Shown here in pieces: positions 7,632 through 15,787 of a stretch of 61,565 nt of DNA (positions within the stretch are counted from its first letter, which is position 1; each line of letters starts with the position of its first letter). The position numbers and the translations under genes were made by a program. The DNA is from Acidobacteriaceae bacterium UBA1307 (GTDB lineage Bacteria; Acidobacteriota; Terriglobia; Terriglobales; Acidobacteriaceae), in NCBI GenBank assembly GCA_002307235.1, contig DBTV01000028.1:1-61565 (forward strand), read 5' to 3'. The notes beneath the pieces were generated by a model. The model made no database searches, had not been told where the DNA came from, and saw only the letters and a list, made by a program, of their open reading frames with translations.

Positions 7632-8456
7632 TCAGTTCTCCGACGGCCGCTCGATGTGATCGACGACCACCACCTCGACCGGCGCTTTGGTCGCCACCAA
7701 CTTGAGGCCCAGTTGCTCTTCGAGCGCAGTGTAGATCGACGTGCCGGGGTTCTCCGCGGTCTGACTCCGCTCCGGCGTCCAGGTCAGGACAATATCGAAT
7801 TTCTTTTCGCCGAGGCCGGACTTGTCGATCACCTTGCGGTCAATATTTGAGCTGAGCTTGTCGACGAGACTGCGAAGATCCATCGCATACGCTTCGATTT
7901 TTCCCGAGCTAAACGTCATTCTCGTATTCGCATCCGAGCTTTCCTTCATCTTCAGTCCACTTTTGGCAACGACCAGATCGTAGGCTGGAAGCACGCGCAT
8001 TTCTGTGTGAACCTTCAAGCCAAAGCGTTCGGCCAAAAGGTTCTTTTGGAGCCGCTCAAGGAGCGCTCTTTTGTCCTCTTGCGAAAGCTGCTTCCACAAG
8101 AGCGTGGTTTCTTCGTCGACCTTGGCATTCACGTCGTAGCGCTCATCCTCGGCCCACTTGGGAAGATTGATCAATGCATCATCGAGCACGATGCCATAAA
8201 CTCCACGGACAAGGCCATCCAGAGTCTGATTTGTCATCCGATAACCACCGAGAGAGCTCGACCAGCTTACGCCACGCTCGCCCGACTTATTTGGACGAAT
8301 CGAGGCCACTTCGAAATGAAAGTTTTCTTCCTTGAGATCGGCGAGCGTAATCTTCTTCTGTTCGGCTGGAACCGGCGTTGTCTGCTGCGCGCAAACCACC
8401 ATCGACGCGGCACAAAGCACGACGGCCGCACTGCATCTGGAGAGGATTCGATGCAT
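7632..8456 (-). CDS. TIGR03435 family exported protein (copy 2)
   Basis: Second member of the tandem pair, 274 aa, same strand, with 38 bp between the genes. The start at 8456 has an AGGAGG ribosome site 8 bp upstream and opens a signal peptide (MHRILSRCSAAVVLCAASMV). The mature protein carries the consensus FEVASIRPNKSG and ends VVDHIERPSEN. About 195 bp at the 3' end and about 100 bp after the signal peptide are nearly identical to copy 1, with roughly a dozen differences by eye in the 3' block. The middle, where a ligand surface might be, differs strongly. Function is unknown; the pair likely forms one transcript. Confidence 0.85.
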   Translation of the reverse strand: MHRILSRCSAAVVLCAASMVVCAQQTTPVPAEQKKITLADLKEENFHFEVASIRPNKSGERGVSWSSSLGGYRMTNQTLDGLVRGVYGIVLDDALINLPKWAEDERYDVNAKVDEETTLLWKQLSQEDKRALLERLQKNLLAERFGLKVHTEMRVLPAYDLVVAKSGLKMKESSDANTRMTFSSGKIEAYAMDLRSLVDKLSSNIDRKVIDKSGLGEKKFDIVLTWTPERSQTAENPGTSIYTALEEQLGLKLVATKAPVEVVVVDHIERPSEN

Positions 8457-8608
8457 ATTGAGACACCTCCTGTGAGCGCCGACATTGAAAATGCCCGCGG
8501 ATTGTTCAAGACTGTAAGTGAGGCCAGTATAGCTCCGACGTTTGCGTTGCTTTTGCTTGATGGACGAAACGCCGCACACTTTGTTTCGTTTTCAGCGAGG
8601 ACAACGCA

Positions 8609-9310
8609 ATGTTCTCTCGACCTAAACCCTCTATCCTTGCCGGCGCGCTTCTGGCGACGCTGGCCACAGTGAGTCTGATGGCACAATCGAATTCTTCCTC
8701 CGCACAGATCTGGCATTTCAACAGCCTTGAAACCATCGACGGCCACGCCGTCGAAGTTGTCGGCACGCCCAAGCTGATCGACACCCCGGCGGGCAAGGCC
8801 GTTCACTTCAACGGCTCGACCGACGTCATCTATCTGCCCGTGCATCCTCTGGCGGGCGCGACGACCTTCACCTGGGAGGTCATCTTTCGGCCCGATGGCG
8901 GCCACGAAGAACAGCGCTTCTTCCACCTGCAAGAGAGCGCGAACGGCGTCGATGGCGACAGCCGCATGCTCTTCGAGATTCGCGTCATCGGCGACCAGTG
9001 GTGCCTGGATGGCTTCGTCAAGTCGGGCGAAAACGGCCTCACGCTGATCGACCGCGCCAAGCTGTTCCCGGTGGGCCGCTGGTATCGCGCCACGCTCGTC
9101 TACGACGGCAAGAATCTGCATGCCTACGTGAACAACGCGCTGCAGGGCGAAGGCCCGCTGCCCTTTGTGCCGCAGACGCCCGGCCGCACCTCGGTCGGTA
9201 TGCGCATCAATCAGGTTTCGCCCTTCCACGGCGCGGTTCTTGAAGCGCGCATGACGCCGAAGGCACTCGCACCGGCCGAGTTCCTGGCACTACCCGAAAG
9301 CCTCAAGTAG
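8609..9310 (+). CDS. Secreted LamG/concanavalin-like jelly-roll domain protein
   Basis: This 233-aa protein has an N-terminal signal sequence (residues 1-25, ending SLMAQ) and one LamG-like beta-sandwich domain. Features are IWHFNSLE at the first strand, GKAVHFNGSTDVIYLP, TFTWEVIFRPDGG and a late GRWYRATLVYDGKNLHAYVN strand pair, the usual order for the fold. Such domains bind sugars or sit on secreted glycosidases, but no catalytic module is present. It is divergent from the TIGR03435 pair with 152 bp between starts. A 19-bp inverted repeat follows the stop. The specific role is unknown. Confidence 0.75.
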   Translation: MFSRPKPSILAGALLATLATVSLMAQSNSSSAQIWHFNSLETIDGHAVEVVGTPKLIDTPAGKAVHFNGSTDVIYLPVHPLAGATTFTWEVIFRPDGGHEEQRFFHLQESANGVDGDSRMLFEIRVIGDQWCLDGFVKSGENGLTLIDRAKLFPVGRWYRATLVYDGKNLHAYVNNALQGEGPLPFVPQTPGRTSVGMRINQVSPFHGAVLEARMTPKALAPAEFLALPESLK

Positions 9311-9320
9311 CAAGGCTGTA

Positions 9321-9359
9321 AGCAATGGACAGTGGACAGACTGTTCACTGTCCACTGCT
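9321..9359. repeat. ACTGTCC-family repeat forming a 19-bp hairpin
   Basis: The left arm AGCAATGGACAGTGGACAG pairs with the right arm ACTGTTCACTGTCCACTGCT with two mismatches and almost no loop. Each arm has two ACTGTCC-type units with a 7-bp step. It follows the LamG gene and is followed by CTTTTAT, so it may act as a terminator. Confidence 0.85.
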
Positions 9360-9373
9360 TTTATACTGCTTTT

Positions 9374-9799
9374 ATGGCACTGGTCTGGAAGGAAACACTC
9401 GACGGCATCGACTGGGAAGAGTTGTCCGCGCTCTATCGCGCCGCGCCGCTCGGCAGCAAGGATGCGGCCACGCTCAAAACAGCCTTCACCCACAGCCGCT
9501 TTACGGTCTTCCTCTTTGAAGACGGCCATATCGTTGGCGTGGGCCGCGCGCTGGCCGACGGCGTCGATTGCTCCTACATTTGCGATGTGGCGCTATTGCC
9601 CTCGCATCAGTCGCGCGGACTTGGCAAGCAGATCGTCGCGCGGCTGGTCGAGCTCTCGGCCGGCCATCGCAAGATCATTCTCTACGCGGTTCCCGGCAAA
9701 GAGCCCTTCTATGCCAAGTTCGGTTTTCGCCGCATGAAAACAGCCATGGCCATCTTTCAACATCCAGAAGAATCGCAGGCCAAGGGCTTCATCGAATAA
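9374..9799 (+). CDS. GNAT family N-acetyltransferase
   Basis: This 141-aa protein has a GNAT fold. Motif A, the acetyl-CoA pyrophosphate loop, is visible as LPSHQSRGLGKQIVARLVE (Q/RxxGxG/A pattern), preceded by the beta-4 strand CDVALLP and followed by the YAVPGKEPFYAKFGFRRM strand-helix-strand typical of the family's C-terminal half. The acceptor substrate cannot be told. ATG 9374 is chosen over 9332 because the latter starts inside the preceding repeat hairpin and would add 14 residues without family similarity. Confidence 0.85.
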   Translation: MALVWKETLDGIDWEELSALYRAAPLGSKDAATLKTAFTHSRFTVFLFEDGHIVGVGRALADGVDCSYICDVALLPSHQSRGLGKQIVARLVELSAGHRKIILYAVPGKEPFYAKFGFRRMKTAMAIFQHPEESQAKGFIE

Positions 9800-9834
9800 T
9801 TTTCCTGTTCCCTCGTCACTGCACCCTTCGTTGC

Positions 9835-9898
9835 AGTCCCTAGTCCCCTGGTCTTCAGTCCCTCAGTCCCTCAGTCCCTGGTCCCTGGCCCCTGGCCC
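9835..9898 (-). repeat. GTCCCT-family array B1 at the 3' end of the TPR glycosyltransferase gene
   Basis: About nine units of AGTCCCT, CAGTCCCT, GGTCCCT and GGCCCCT have 7- or 8-bp steps. The TPR glycosyltransferase stop codon (9863-9865) lies inside it, and the last 12 or so codons (…GARDQGLRD) are repeat units read in frame. Confidence 0.9.
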
Positions 9899-11980
9899 CC
9901 GCTTCTCCAACTCCGTGCGCACCGCGGCCACAACGGCCGTCCAGTCGCCGAGCTTCGGCTGGCGGAAGAGGCGCATGGTCGGATACCACGGGCAGTTCTC
10001 GTCTTCGCGCAGCCAGCGCCAGTCAGGCGCAAAGGGCAGCAGCGTCCAGGTGGGCCGGCCCAACGCGCCCGCCAGGTGCGCCACCATCGTGTCGACCGAG
10101 ATCACCAGATCAAGCTGTTCAACAAGAGCCGCCGCATCGGCCAGATCGCTCTGATACGCGGCCAGATCGACGACCTCGTTTTTGATCTGGGCCAACTGCT
10201 CAACACCACGGCCCATCTGCAGCGAATAAAAGTGTACGCCCGCGAGCGCAAAGAGCGGCGCAAACTCTGCGAAGGGAATGGCGCGCGTCGGGTTGAGCGC
10301 ATTCTTCGCGCTGCCATTCCAGGCCAGGCCAACACGCAGCCCCTCGGCGGGCCACGCCACGCGCTGCGCGCGCACGCGCGCCTCGGCGGGCGTCGTCAGA
10401 TAGGGCACGGCGGCGGGCAGGTTTTCGAGCGTCACACCAAGCGCCAGCGGCAGACTCATCAACGGACAATGCACGTCAAAATCCGGCTGCGGCTGCCCTT
10501 CGGCCACGACGGCCTCCACGCCAGCAAGCTCCTGCGCGAGCGGAACCACGCGGCGCTGCACGTCGAGAATCACCTTGCCACCGGCGGCAATCACCTGCGG
10601 CACAAAGCGCAAAAACTGCAGTGAGTCACCGAGCCCCTGCTCGCTGTGTAACAGGATGCGTTTGCCCGCGAGCGACTCGCCCTGCCAGAGCGGTTGCGGA
10701 AAGCGGCGCGGCGCGCTCGCCCGCTGCCAGCGCGCTTCGTAGTTGCGCCAGCCCTCGGCATAATCGCCGTCAATCAACTGCGCCAGCGCCAGATTCCAGC
10801 GCGCCTCCATGTAGCTTGGCCGCTCCGCAAGAGATTGTTCGTAGGCCAGACGCGCCTCCGTGAAGCGCCCCTGCGACCAGTAGGTAATGCCCAGATTGTT
10901 ATAGGCCTCGGGAAAACCGGGCTTGAGCACAATCGCCTTTTCAAGCAGACGCTGCGCCTCACCAAGCTGGCCCTCGCCTTCGGCAATCACGCCCAGCGTG
11001 TTGTAGCCCTCGGCGTACTCGCTGTTGATCGCCAAAGCCCGCGCCAACACATCCTTCGCCTCGTCGATCTTGCCTTGCTCGCGCAACAGATTCGCCCACT
11101 CGCCATGCGCCGCGACAAAGTTTGCCTGTTCTTCAAGCGCCTCGCGGCACCGCGCAATGGCCTCGTCCTTTTTGCCCGCCGATCCCAGAGCCTTCGCCAG
11201 CAGCACCAGCGATTCGGCCTTGTGCGAGGCGGCCTTCACGGCCCTCTCGTGATAGTCCACCGCCGGCAGCGGTTCGCCGTTTTCGCGCAGCATCGCGCCA
11301 ATCTGATTCAGCGCCTCCACCGACTGCGGTTGCAGACGAAGCACATTGTGAAAGCAGACAAGCGCATCCTCAAGCGCGCCCAACTGCCGCAGCACGACGC
11401 CCAGATTGCAATGGGCCGAGGCATTGGCCGGGTTCGAACGCAGCGCCTGATGAAAATGATTGGCCGCCAGCGTCCACTGTCCCTGCTCGCGATAGGCGCA
11501 GCCCAGGCTGTTGTGCCCCGCGCTATAGTCGGGATGAAGCGCCAGCAGTTTTTTGAGAACCTCGATAGCCTCGTCCGTGCGCCCCTCGGCCAACAGCAAA
11601 TTGCCGAGATTCAGATACGCCTCCGCATAGCCGCTCTGCAACTGGATGGCGCGCAGATACTCGGCGCGAGCCGCCTCGGGCTGGCGCTTGGCCTCGAGCA
11701 CCAACCCGAGGTTGGCATGATAGCTGGCCACCGTGCCATTGCGCTCAATCGCGCGCCGGATGTGCTGCTCGGCCTCGTCATAGTGGCCGCCCTGATACTG
11801 CGCCACCCCGGCCAGATGCAATGCGTCCGCGTGATTGGCATCGAGCGCCAGAATCTTTTCGTACAAGCTCTGCGCCTGCCCGAGCGCGCCCGCCTGATGC
11901 AGGCGCAGCGCCTCGGACAACAACTGCGCCGTCTGCTGCGCGACGAACGATGGAGCGTTTTGCATCCTGGAATCGGCCAT
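9863..11980 (-). CDS. TPR-repeat protein with C-terminal glycosyltransferase-like domain
   Basis: About 705 aa. The N-terminal two thirds are tandem tetratricopeptide repeats, roughly eleven, with regular A-x3-G/N-L-G and Y-x3-L-x2-P spacing such as NLGVVLRQLGALEDALVCF. The last 270 residues form a GT9/heptosyltransferase-like domain: GKRILLHSEQGLGDSLQFLR, RVGLAWNGSAKN and VISVDTMVAHLAGALGRPTW. Such proteins are thought to glycosylate protein or cell-surface targets, and acceptors are unknown. The start at 11980 gives the first TPR in full; its ribosome site is weak and 11965 is an alternative. The C-terminal tail after TELEK is encoded by the repeat array and is probably not part of the ancestral protein. 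Confidence 0.82.
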   Translation of the reverse strand: MADSRMQNAPSFVAQQTAQLLSEALRLHQAGALGQAQSLYEKILALDANHADALHLAGVAQYQGGHYDEAEQHIRRAIERNGTVASYHANLGLVLEAKRQPEAARAEYLRAIQLQSGYAEAYLNLGNLLLAEGRTDEAIEVLKKLLALHPDYSAGHNSLGCAYREQGQWTLAANHFHQALRSNPANASAHCNLGVVLRQLGALEDALVCFHNVLRLQPQSVEALNQIGAMLRENGEPLPAVDYHERAVKAASHKAESLVLLAKALGSAGKKDEAIARCREALEEQANFVAAHGEWANLLREQGKIDEAKDVLARALAINSEYAEGYNTLGVIAEGEGQLGEAQRLLEKAIVLKPGFPEAYNNLGITYWSQGRFTEARLAYEQSLAERPSYMEARWNLALAQLIDGDYAEGWRNYEARWQRASAPRRFPQPLWQGESLAGKRILLHSEQGLGDSLQFLRFVPQVIAAGGKVILDVQRRVVPLAQELAGVEAVVAEGQPQPDFDVHCPLMSLPLALGVTLENLPAAVPYLTTPAEARVRAQRVAWPAEGLRVGLAWNGSAKNALNPTRAIPFAEFAPLFALAGVHFYSLQMGRGVEQLAQIKNEVVDLAAYQSDLADAAALVEQLDLVISVDTMVAHLAGALGRPTWTLLPFAPDWRWLREDENCPWYPTMRLFRQPKLGDWTAVVAAVRTELEKRGPGARDQGLRD

Positions 11981-12066
11981 AGGAAGAAGGATGCTGCAGC
12001 TTGCACGCCAACCATCGGAGCCGTTTCTTAGCTTTTCCTCATGGCACGTTTTTGTGCGCAAACAGC

Positions 12067-12097
12067 AAAAGGCCGACCCCATCGGAGTCGGCCCTTG
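12067..12097 (-). terminator. Intrinsic terminator after galM
   Basis: On the minus strand AAGGGCCGAC and GTCGGCCTTTT form the stem around a TCCGATGG loop, with a run of T at the end. Confidence 0.75.
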
Positions 12098-12116
12098 TGC
12101 TCTCGCGAGAAAAAAA

Positions 12117-13232
12117 CTACTTGGCGACGGTAAACGTGAAGGTCGTCGTCGAGTGGCGCGTCACGCCCGGCCGCACCAGCGTGCTCGGGAAATCCGGATG
12201 GTTGGGCGAATCCGGAAAGTGCTGCGTCTCCAGGCAGAAGCCGGTGCGCTTGGTGTACTTCACACCGTGCCGGCCGGTAAAGCTGCCGTCGAGAAAGTTG
12301 CCCGCATAAAACTGAACGCCGGGCTCGGTCGTTTCCACCGTCAGCACACGGCCGCTCTCGGGCGAGCGCACAATCGCCGCCACGCGCAGCTTGCCCGGCT
12401 CGCCGTTGACCACCCAGTTGTGGTCGTAGCCACCGGCCAGCTTCAGCGCCTCAAAGTCATCGTTGATGCGCGCGCCAATCACCGTCGGCTTGCGGAAGTC
12501 CATCGGCGTGGCCTCCACCGTGGCCAGTTGCCCGGTCGGAATCAGCCCCGCATCGGTCGGCGTAAACTTGTCGGCATTCAGCTCAAGCACATGGCCCACA
12601 ATGTCGCCCTGGTCATCGCCATTCAGATTGAAATAGGAATGGTTGGTCAGGTTCGCCACCGTCGCCTTGTCGGCCGAGCTCGCATAGTCGATGCGCAGCG
12701 TGTGGCCAGCCAGCGTGTACTTCACCTTGGCCGTCAACGCGCCAGGAAATCCCTGATCGCCGTCCGGGCTTACCAGCGTGAACTCGACGCCGCCAGGAAT
12801 CTCCTTCGACTCCCAGACGTGCTGATCGAAGCCGATCGGGCCACCATGCAGCGCGTTCTTGCCGTCATTGGCCGGAATCGTATACGGCTTGCCGTCAATC
12901 GAAAACTTGCCGAGCGCAATGCGGTTTCCGTAGCGGCCCACAATGCTGCCGAAGAACGTTTTTCTGTCGGCCAGGTAGCCGTCGAGCGTGTCATAGCCGA
13001 GTACGACGTCGGCCAGTTTGCCCGCGCGGTCCGGTGTGCGAACGCTCACCAGCTTCGCGCCCCAGGCTGTAACCCGCACTTCGATCTCGCCGCTCTTCAG
13101 CGTATAGATCGGTACCGCAACGCCATCCGTGGTGTGTCCCCAAATCGACATTTTCACCTCTCCTTGCGCAATCGCCGTCAGGGCCATTGCCAGAACAAAA
13201 AACCTTCCGAAAAATTCCCAAACGCGCGTCAT
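12117..13232 (-). CDS. galM: Exported aldose 1-epimerase (mutarotase)
   Basis: It interconverts the alpha and beta anomers of hexoses. Family landmarks are all present: GRYGNRIALGKFSIDG near the N terminus, the catalytic His in LTNHSYFNLNG, a TTEPGVQFYAGNF strand, and the catalytic Glu in FCLETQHFPDSPNH. The start at 13232 has AAGGA 8 bp upstream and opens a hydrophobic leader (FFGRFFVLAMALTAIAQ), so the enzyme is predicted to be exported, as in several Acidobacteria and Bacteroidetes. The mature part has the usual length of about 350 aa. An in-frame extension to 13472 lacks support. No sugar-catabolic partner lies beside it. Confidence 0.9.
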   Translation of the reverse strand: MTRVWEFFGRFFVLAMALTAIAQGEVKMSIWGHTTDGVAVPIYTLKSGEIEVRVTAWGAKLVSVRTPDRAGKLADVVLGYDTLDGYLADRKTFFGSIVGRYGNRIALGKFSIDGKPYTIPANDGKNALHGGPIGFDQHVWESKEIPGGVEFTLVSPDGDQGFPGALTAKVKYTLAGHTLRIDYASSADKATVANLTNHSYFNLNGDDQGDIVGHVLELNADKFTPTDAGLIPTGQLATVEATPMDFRKPTVIGARINDDFEALKLAGGYDHNWVVNGEPGKLRVAAIVRSPESGRVLTVETTEPGVQFYAGNFLDGSFTGRHGVKYTKRTGFCLETQHFPDSPNHPDFPSTLVRPGVTRHSTTTFTFTVAK

Positions 13233-13351
13233 AGACTCTATCCTTCGCCAGAAAAAAATTCCGCAGAAACCGTTTCCAGCCCCTGCGCAACAGGCACCTA
13301 GGACAATAGCACGCGCGCCACACCTCATGCCATGCTCTGCGACAGAATACA

Positions 13352-13380
13352 AAAATGGCAGGAAAATGGATTTTCCTGCC
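13352..13380 (-). terminator. Intrinsic terminator after dapB
   Basis: A perfect 10-bp stem GGCAGGAAAA / TTTTCCTGCC with a 4-base loop is followed on the minus strand by ATTTTTG. Confidence 0.85.
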
Positions 13381-13414
13381 GCTTTCGCACTACTGTACAA
13401 CGATGGCTTCGCGC

Positions 13415-14092
13415 TTACAACTGGGGAAAGATTTCGCGGAACTCCCAGCTCCCCTGCTTTTGGGCCACCCACTCGGCCGCGCGCACCGCACCCAGCGCAA
13501 AACCGCGCCGGCTGGTGGCATTGTGGCGCACCTCAAGCTCGTCGACCTCGTTCGTCGCCCGCACCACATGCTCGCCCTTGGCGTCGGCGATGCGATGCGA
13601 GGTAATCTCAATCTCAGCGCCGGGATGCTTTTCAACAATGATCTGCTTGAGCGTGATCGCCGTGCCCGAAGGCGCATCGCGCTTGGTCACGTGATGCGTC
13701 TCCTCGATCGAAAAACTGTAGCCATCGAGCGCCGCCAGTTCCGCCGTCATCTGGAAGAGCTTCTGCACGCCAATCGAAAAGTTCGTGCCATAGAGCAGCG
13801 CGCCCTTGTGCTCGGTCGCCAGCGCCTTGAGCGCATCCAGATGCTCGTACCAGCCCGTCGTGCCGACCACGATGCGACCACCGGCCGTAAGCACCGCAGT
13901 GATGTTGGCCACCGCCGCCGCCGGAGCCGTGAAGTCGATCACCACATCGACTGCGGCCAGCTTCTCGGCCGTCAGCGCCGCGCCCTGCGCGTTCTCCGTC
14001 TCATCGACCGCGCGCACCGTGTGACCGCGCTCGGCGGCAATTTCCGCCACCAGAGTTCCCGTCTTTCCCTTGCCTAAAACCAGAATCAGCAT
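13415..14092 (-). CDS. dapB: 4-hydroxy-tetrahydrodipicolinate reductase
   Basis: DapB reduces the DapA product with NAD(P)H on the way to lysine and diaminopimelate. The 225-aa protein is a short form. It has a Rossmann loop LGKGKTG, the nucleotide-binding VVGTTGW segment, and the active-site stretch EETHHVTKRDAPSGTA with the His pair and catalytic Lys. The usual RGxAxG insert is largely missing, as in other short DapB proteins. It follows lysC on the same strand, with a 148-bp gap filled by heptamer arrays, so the two may be transcriptionally separated. Confidence 0.92.
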   Translation of the reverse strand: MLILVLGKGKTGTLVAEIAAERGHTVRAVDETENAQGAALTAEKLAAVDVVIDFTAPAAAVANITAVLTAGGRIVVGTTGWYEHLDALKALATEHKGALLYGTNFSIGVQKLFQMTAELAALDGYSFSIEETHHVTKRDAPSGTAITLKQIIVEKHPGAEIEITSHRIADAKGEHVVRATNEVDELEVRHNATSRRGFALGAVRAAEWVAQKQGSWEFREIFPQL

Positions 14093-14110
14093 AGAACCTC
14101 ATAAAAGCAG

Positions 14111-14238
14111 GGGCTAGAGGCTAGGTTCTAGAGGCTAGGTTCTAGGGGCTAGGTTCTAGGGGCTAGAGATTTGTCACCTAACACCTAGCACCTAAGCACC
14201 TAGCACCTAGCACCTAGCACCTAGCGCCTAGCACCTAG
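14111..14238. repeat. Heptamer foldback A2 between lysC and dapB
   Basis: Eight perfect-step NNNCTAG units (GGG, AGG or GTT before CTAG) at 14111-14166 are followed, after TAGAGATTTGT-like sequence, by nine CACCTAG-type units at 14175-14238 in the opposite orientation. The second block ends 2 bp from the lysC TGA stop. Together they could form a hairpin of more than 50 bp in the lysC mRNA tail. Confidence 0.95.
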
Positions 14239-14240
14239 CA

Positions 14241-15653
14241 TCACGCTATCGTCTTCCGCGCCTCAACGTCGAAGACATTCGGATCGGGCTCCTGGAAGAA
14301 GGCCGCGTGCAGCGAACGCACCGCCTCTTCCGCGTCGCTCTCTTCGATCATGAAGCTCATATTGATTTCGCTCGCGCCCTGCGAGATCATGCGCACATTC
14401 ACATGCTTGACCGCGTTGAAGACCTGCGCGGCAATGCCGTTCTGTCCGCGAATATCCTCGCCCACCATGCACACCAGCGCCTTCTTGCCCTCGTACTTCA
14501 CATCGGCCAGGTGGCGCAGGTCGTCGGCAATCGCCGGCAGCTTGTCGGTCGAATCGACGGTGAGCGAAACGCTGACCTCGCTGGTTGAAACCATATCCAC
14601 CGGACACTGATGCTTGTCGAAGATGGCGAAGATCTGGCTCATGTAGCCGTGCGACATCAGCATGCGGCTCGCCACCACATCGATGATCGTCAGCCGCTTC
14701 TTCACCGAAATCGATTTGAACGGGCTCTTGCAGTGCGGCGCCATCGAGATGATCCGCGTGCCCTCGCAGCTTGCATTGCGGCTGTTCAGCACGTAGACCG
14801 GAATGTTCTTCTTCACCGCCGGCAGAATCGTCGCCGGGTGCAGCACCTTGGCGCCAAAGTAGGCCAGCTCGGCCGCCTCTTCAAAGCTGATCGTGCGCAC
14901 GCGCAGCGCATCCGGGCAAACGCGCGGATCGGCCGTCATGATGCCGTCCACATCGGTCCAGATCTCGATGGCCTCGGCCGTCAGCGCGCCGCCAATCAGC
15001 GCACCACTGAAGTCCGAACCGCCGCGACCAAGCGTCGTCGTAATGCCGTCCTCATTCGAGGCGATGAATCCGCCCATCACCGGCACCTGCCCCGCGTTGA
15101 GCAGCGGCCGCAGCTTCTCCTCGGCCTTCTTCTCGATGATCTCGTCCTGCGGCACGGCCTTCTGAAACTGCGCGTCGGTGATCACCACCTCGCGCGAATC
15201 CACGTGCGCCGCGTTGATGCCCTTTTCGCGGAAGGCCGCCGCCACAATGCGGCTCGACAGCCGTTCGCCGAAGCTCACAATCAGATCGCTGATGCGCGGC
15301 GTCAGTTCGAGAATCGCCGCCAGCCCGCGCAGCACCTCATCGAGCGCGTCAAACTCCTCGTCGATTTTGGCCAGCAGCGGCGCAATCACCGCCGCCTCGC
15401 TCACCAATGCCGTCGCCGTATCGCGATGCCGCGAGCGCAGCCGCGAACTGATCGCCAACGCCCCCGTCCGGTCGCCGGTCGCCGCCGAGGCCCCCGCGCG
15501 CAACAGTTGGTCGGTCACCTTGGCCATGGCGCTGACAACCACCACCGGACTCTTGCCCTTGGCCACGCGCCCGGCCACAATCGCCGCCGTTCGCCCAATC
15601 GCCGCCGGATCCTCCACCGACGTACCGCCAAACTTCATGACAACAAGACTCAT
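14241..15653 (-). CDS. lysC: Aspartate kinase, monofunctional, with C-terminal ACT domains
   Basis: It phosphorylates aspartate, the first step to lysine, threonine and methionine. The N-terminal amino-acid-kinase domain has VMKFGGTSVEDP, TTLGRGGSDFSGAL and WTDVDGIMTADPRV. The C-terminal 160 residues hold two ACT domains (TIIDVVASRML and ALVCMVGEDIRGQNG segments) that normally mediate feedback by lysine or threonine. At 470 aa it has the length of the E. coli LysC class. The start at 15653 is preferred over 15662 because AAGGA is 9 bp from it. No homoserine dehydrogenase fusion is seen. Confidence 0.94.
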   Translation of the reverse strand: MSLVVMKFGGTSVEDPAAIGRTAAIVAGRVAKGKSPVVVVSAMAKVTDQLLRAGASAATGDRTGALAISSRLRSRHRDTATALVSEAAVIAPLLAKIDEEFDALDEVLRGLAAILELTPRISDLIVSFGERLSSRIVAAAFREKGINAAHVDSREVVITDAQFQKAVPQDEIIEKKAEEKLRPLLNAGQVPVMGGFIASNEDGITTTLGRGGSDFSGALIGGALTAEAIEIWTDVDGIMTADPRVCPDALRVRTISFEEAAELAYFGAKVLHPATILPAVKKNIPVYVLNSRNASCEGTRIISMAPHCKSPFKSISVKKRLTIIDVVASRMLMSHGYMSQIFAIFDKHQCPVDMVSTSEVSVSLTVDSTDKLPAIADDLRHLADVKYEGKKALVCMVGEDIRGQNGIAAQVFNAVKHVNVRMISQGASEINMSFMIEESDAEEAVRSLHAAFFQEPDPNVFDVEARKTIA

Positions 15654-15679
15654 CGGAAACATTCCTTGATACGGCTTCC

Positions 15680-15787
15680 AGCTATTAGCTTCTAGCTGTT
15701 AGCGATGAGCTTCCAACTCGGCGTGCTTATACATCCGGCACGAAAAGCTAGAAGCTAAAAGCTCACTGCTAGAAGCTGTCTTTCTAC
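15680..15787. repeat. AGCT-family heptamer foldback D between asd and lysC
   Basis: AGCTATT, AGCTTCT, AGCTGTT, AGCGATG, AGCTTCC (15680-15714) and AGCTAGA, AGCTAAA, AGCTCAC, TGCTAGA, AGCTGTC, TTTCTAC (15746-15787) keep an exact 7-bp step. The two blocks are mutual inverted repeats around AGCTTCTAGC. The asd TAG stop lies in the last unit. Confidence 0.88.

Noticed and set aside
11435..11460. tRNA-like GGTTCGAA motif
   Set aside because: It lies in the TPR coding region and no cloverleaf can be drawn around it.
14111..14238. CRISPR-like array
   Set aside because: Repeat unit is 7 bp with no spacers of 25-40 bp and no cas genes in the window.
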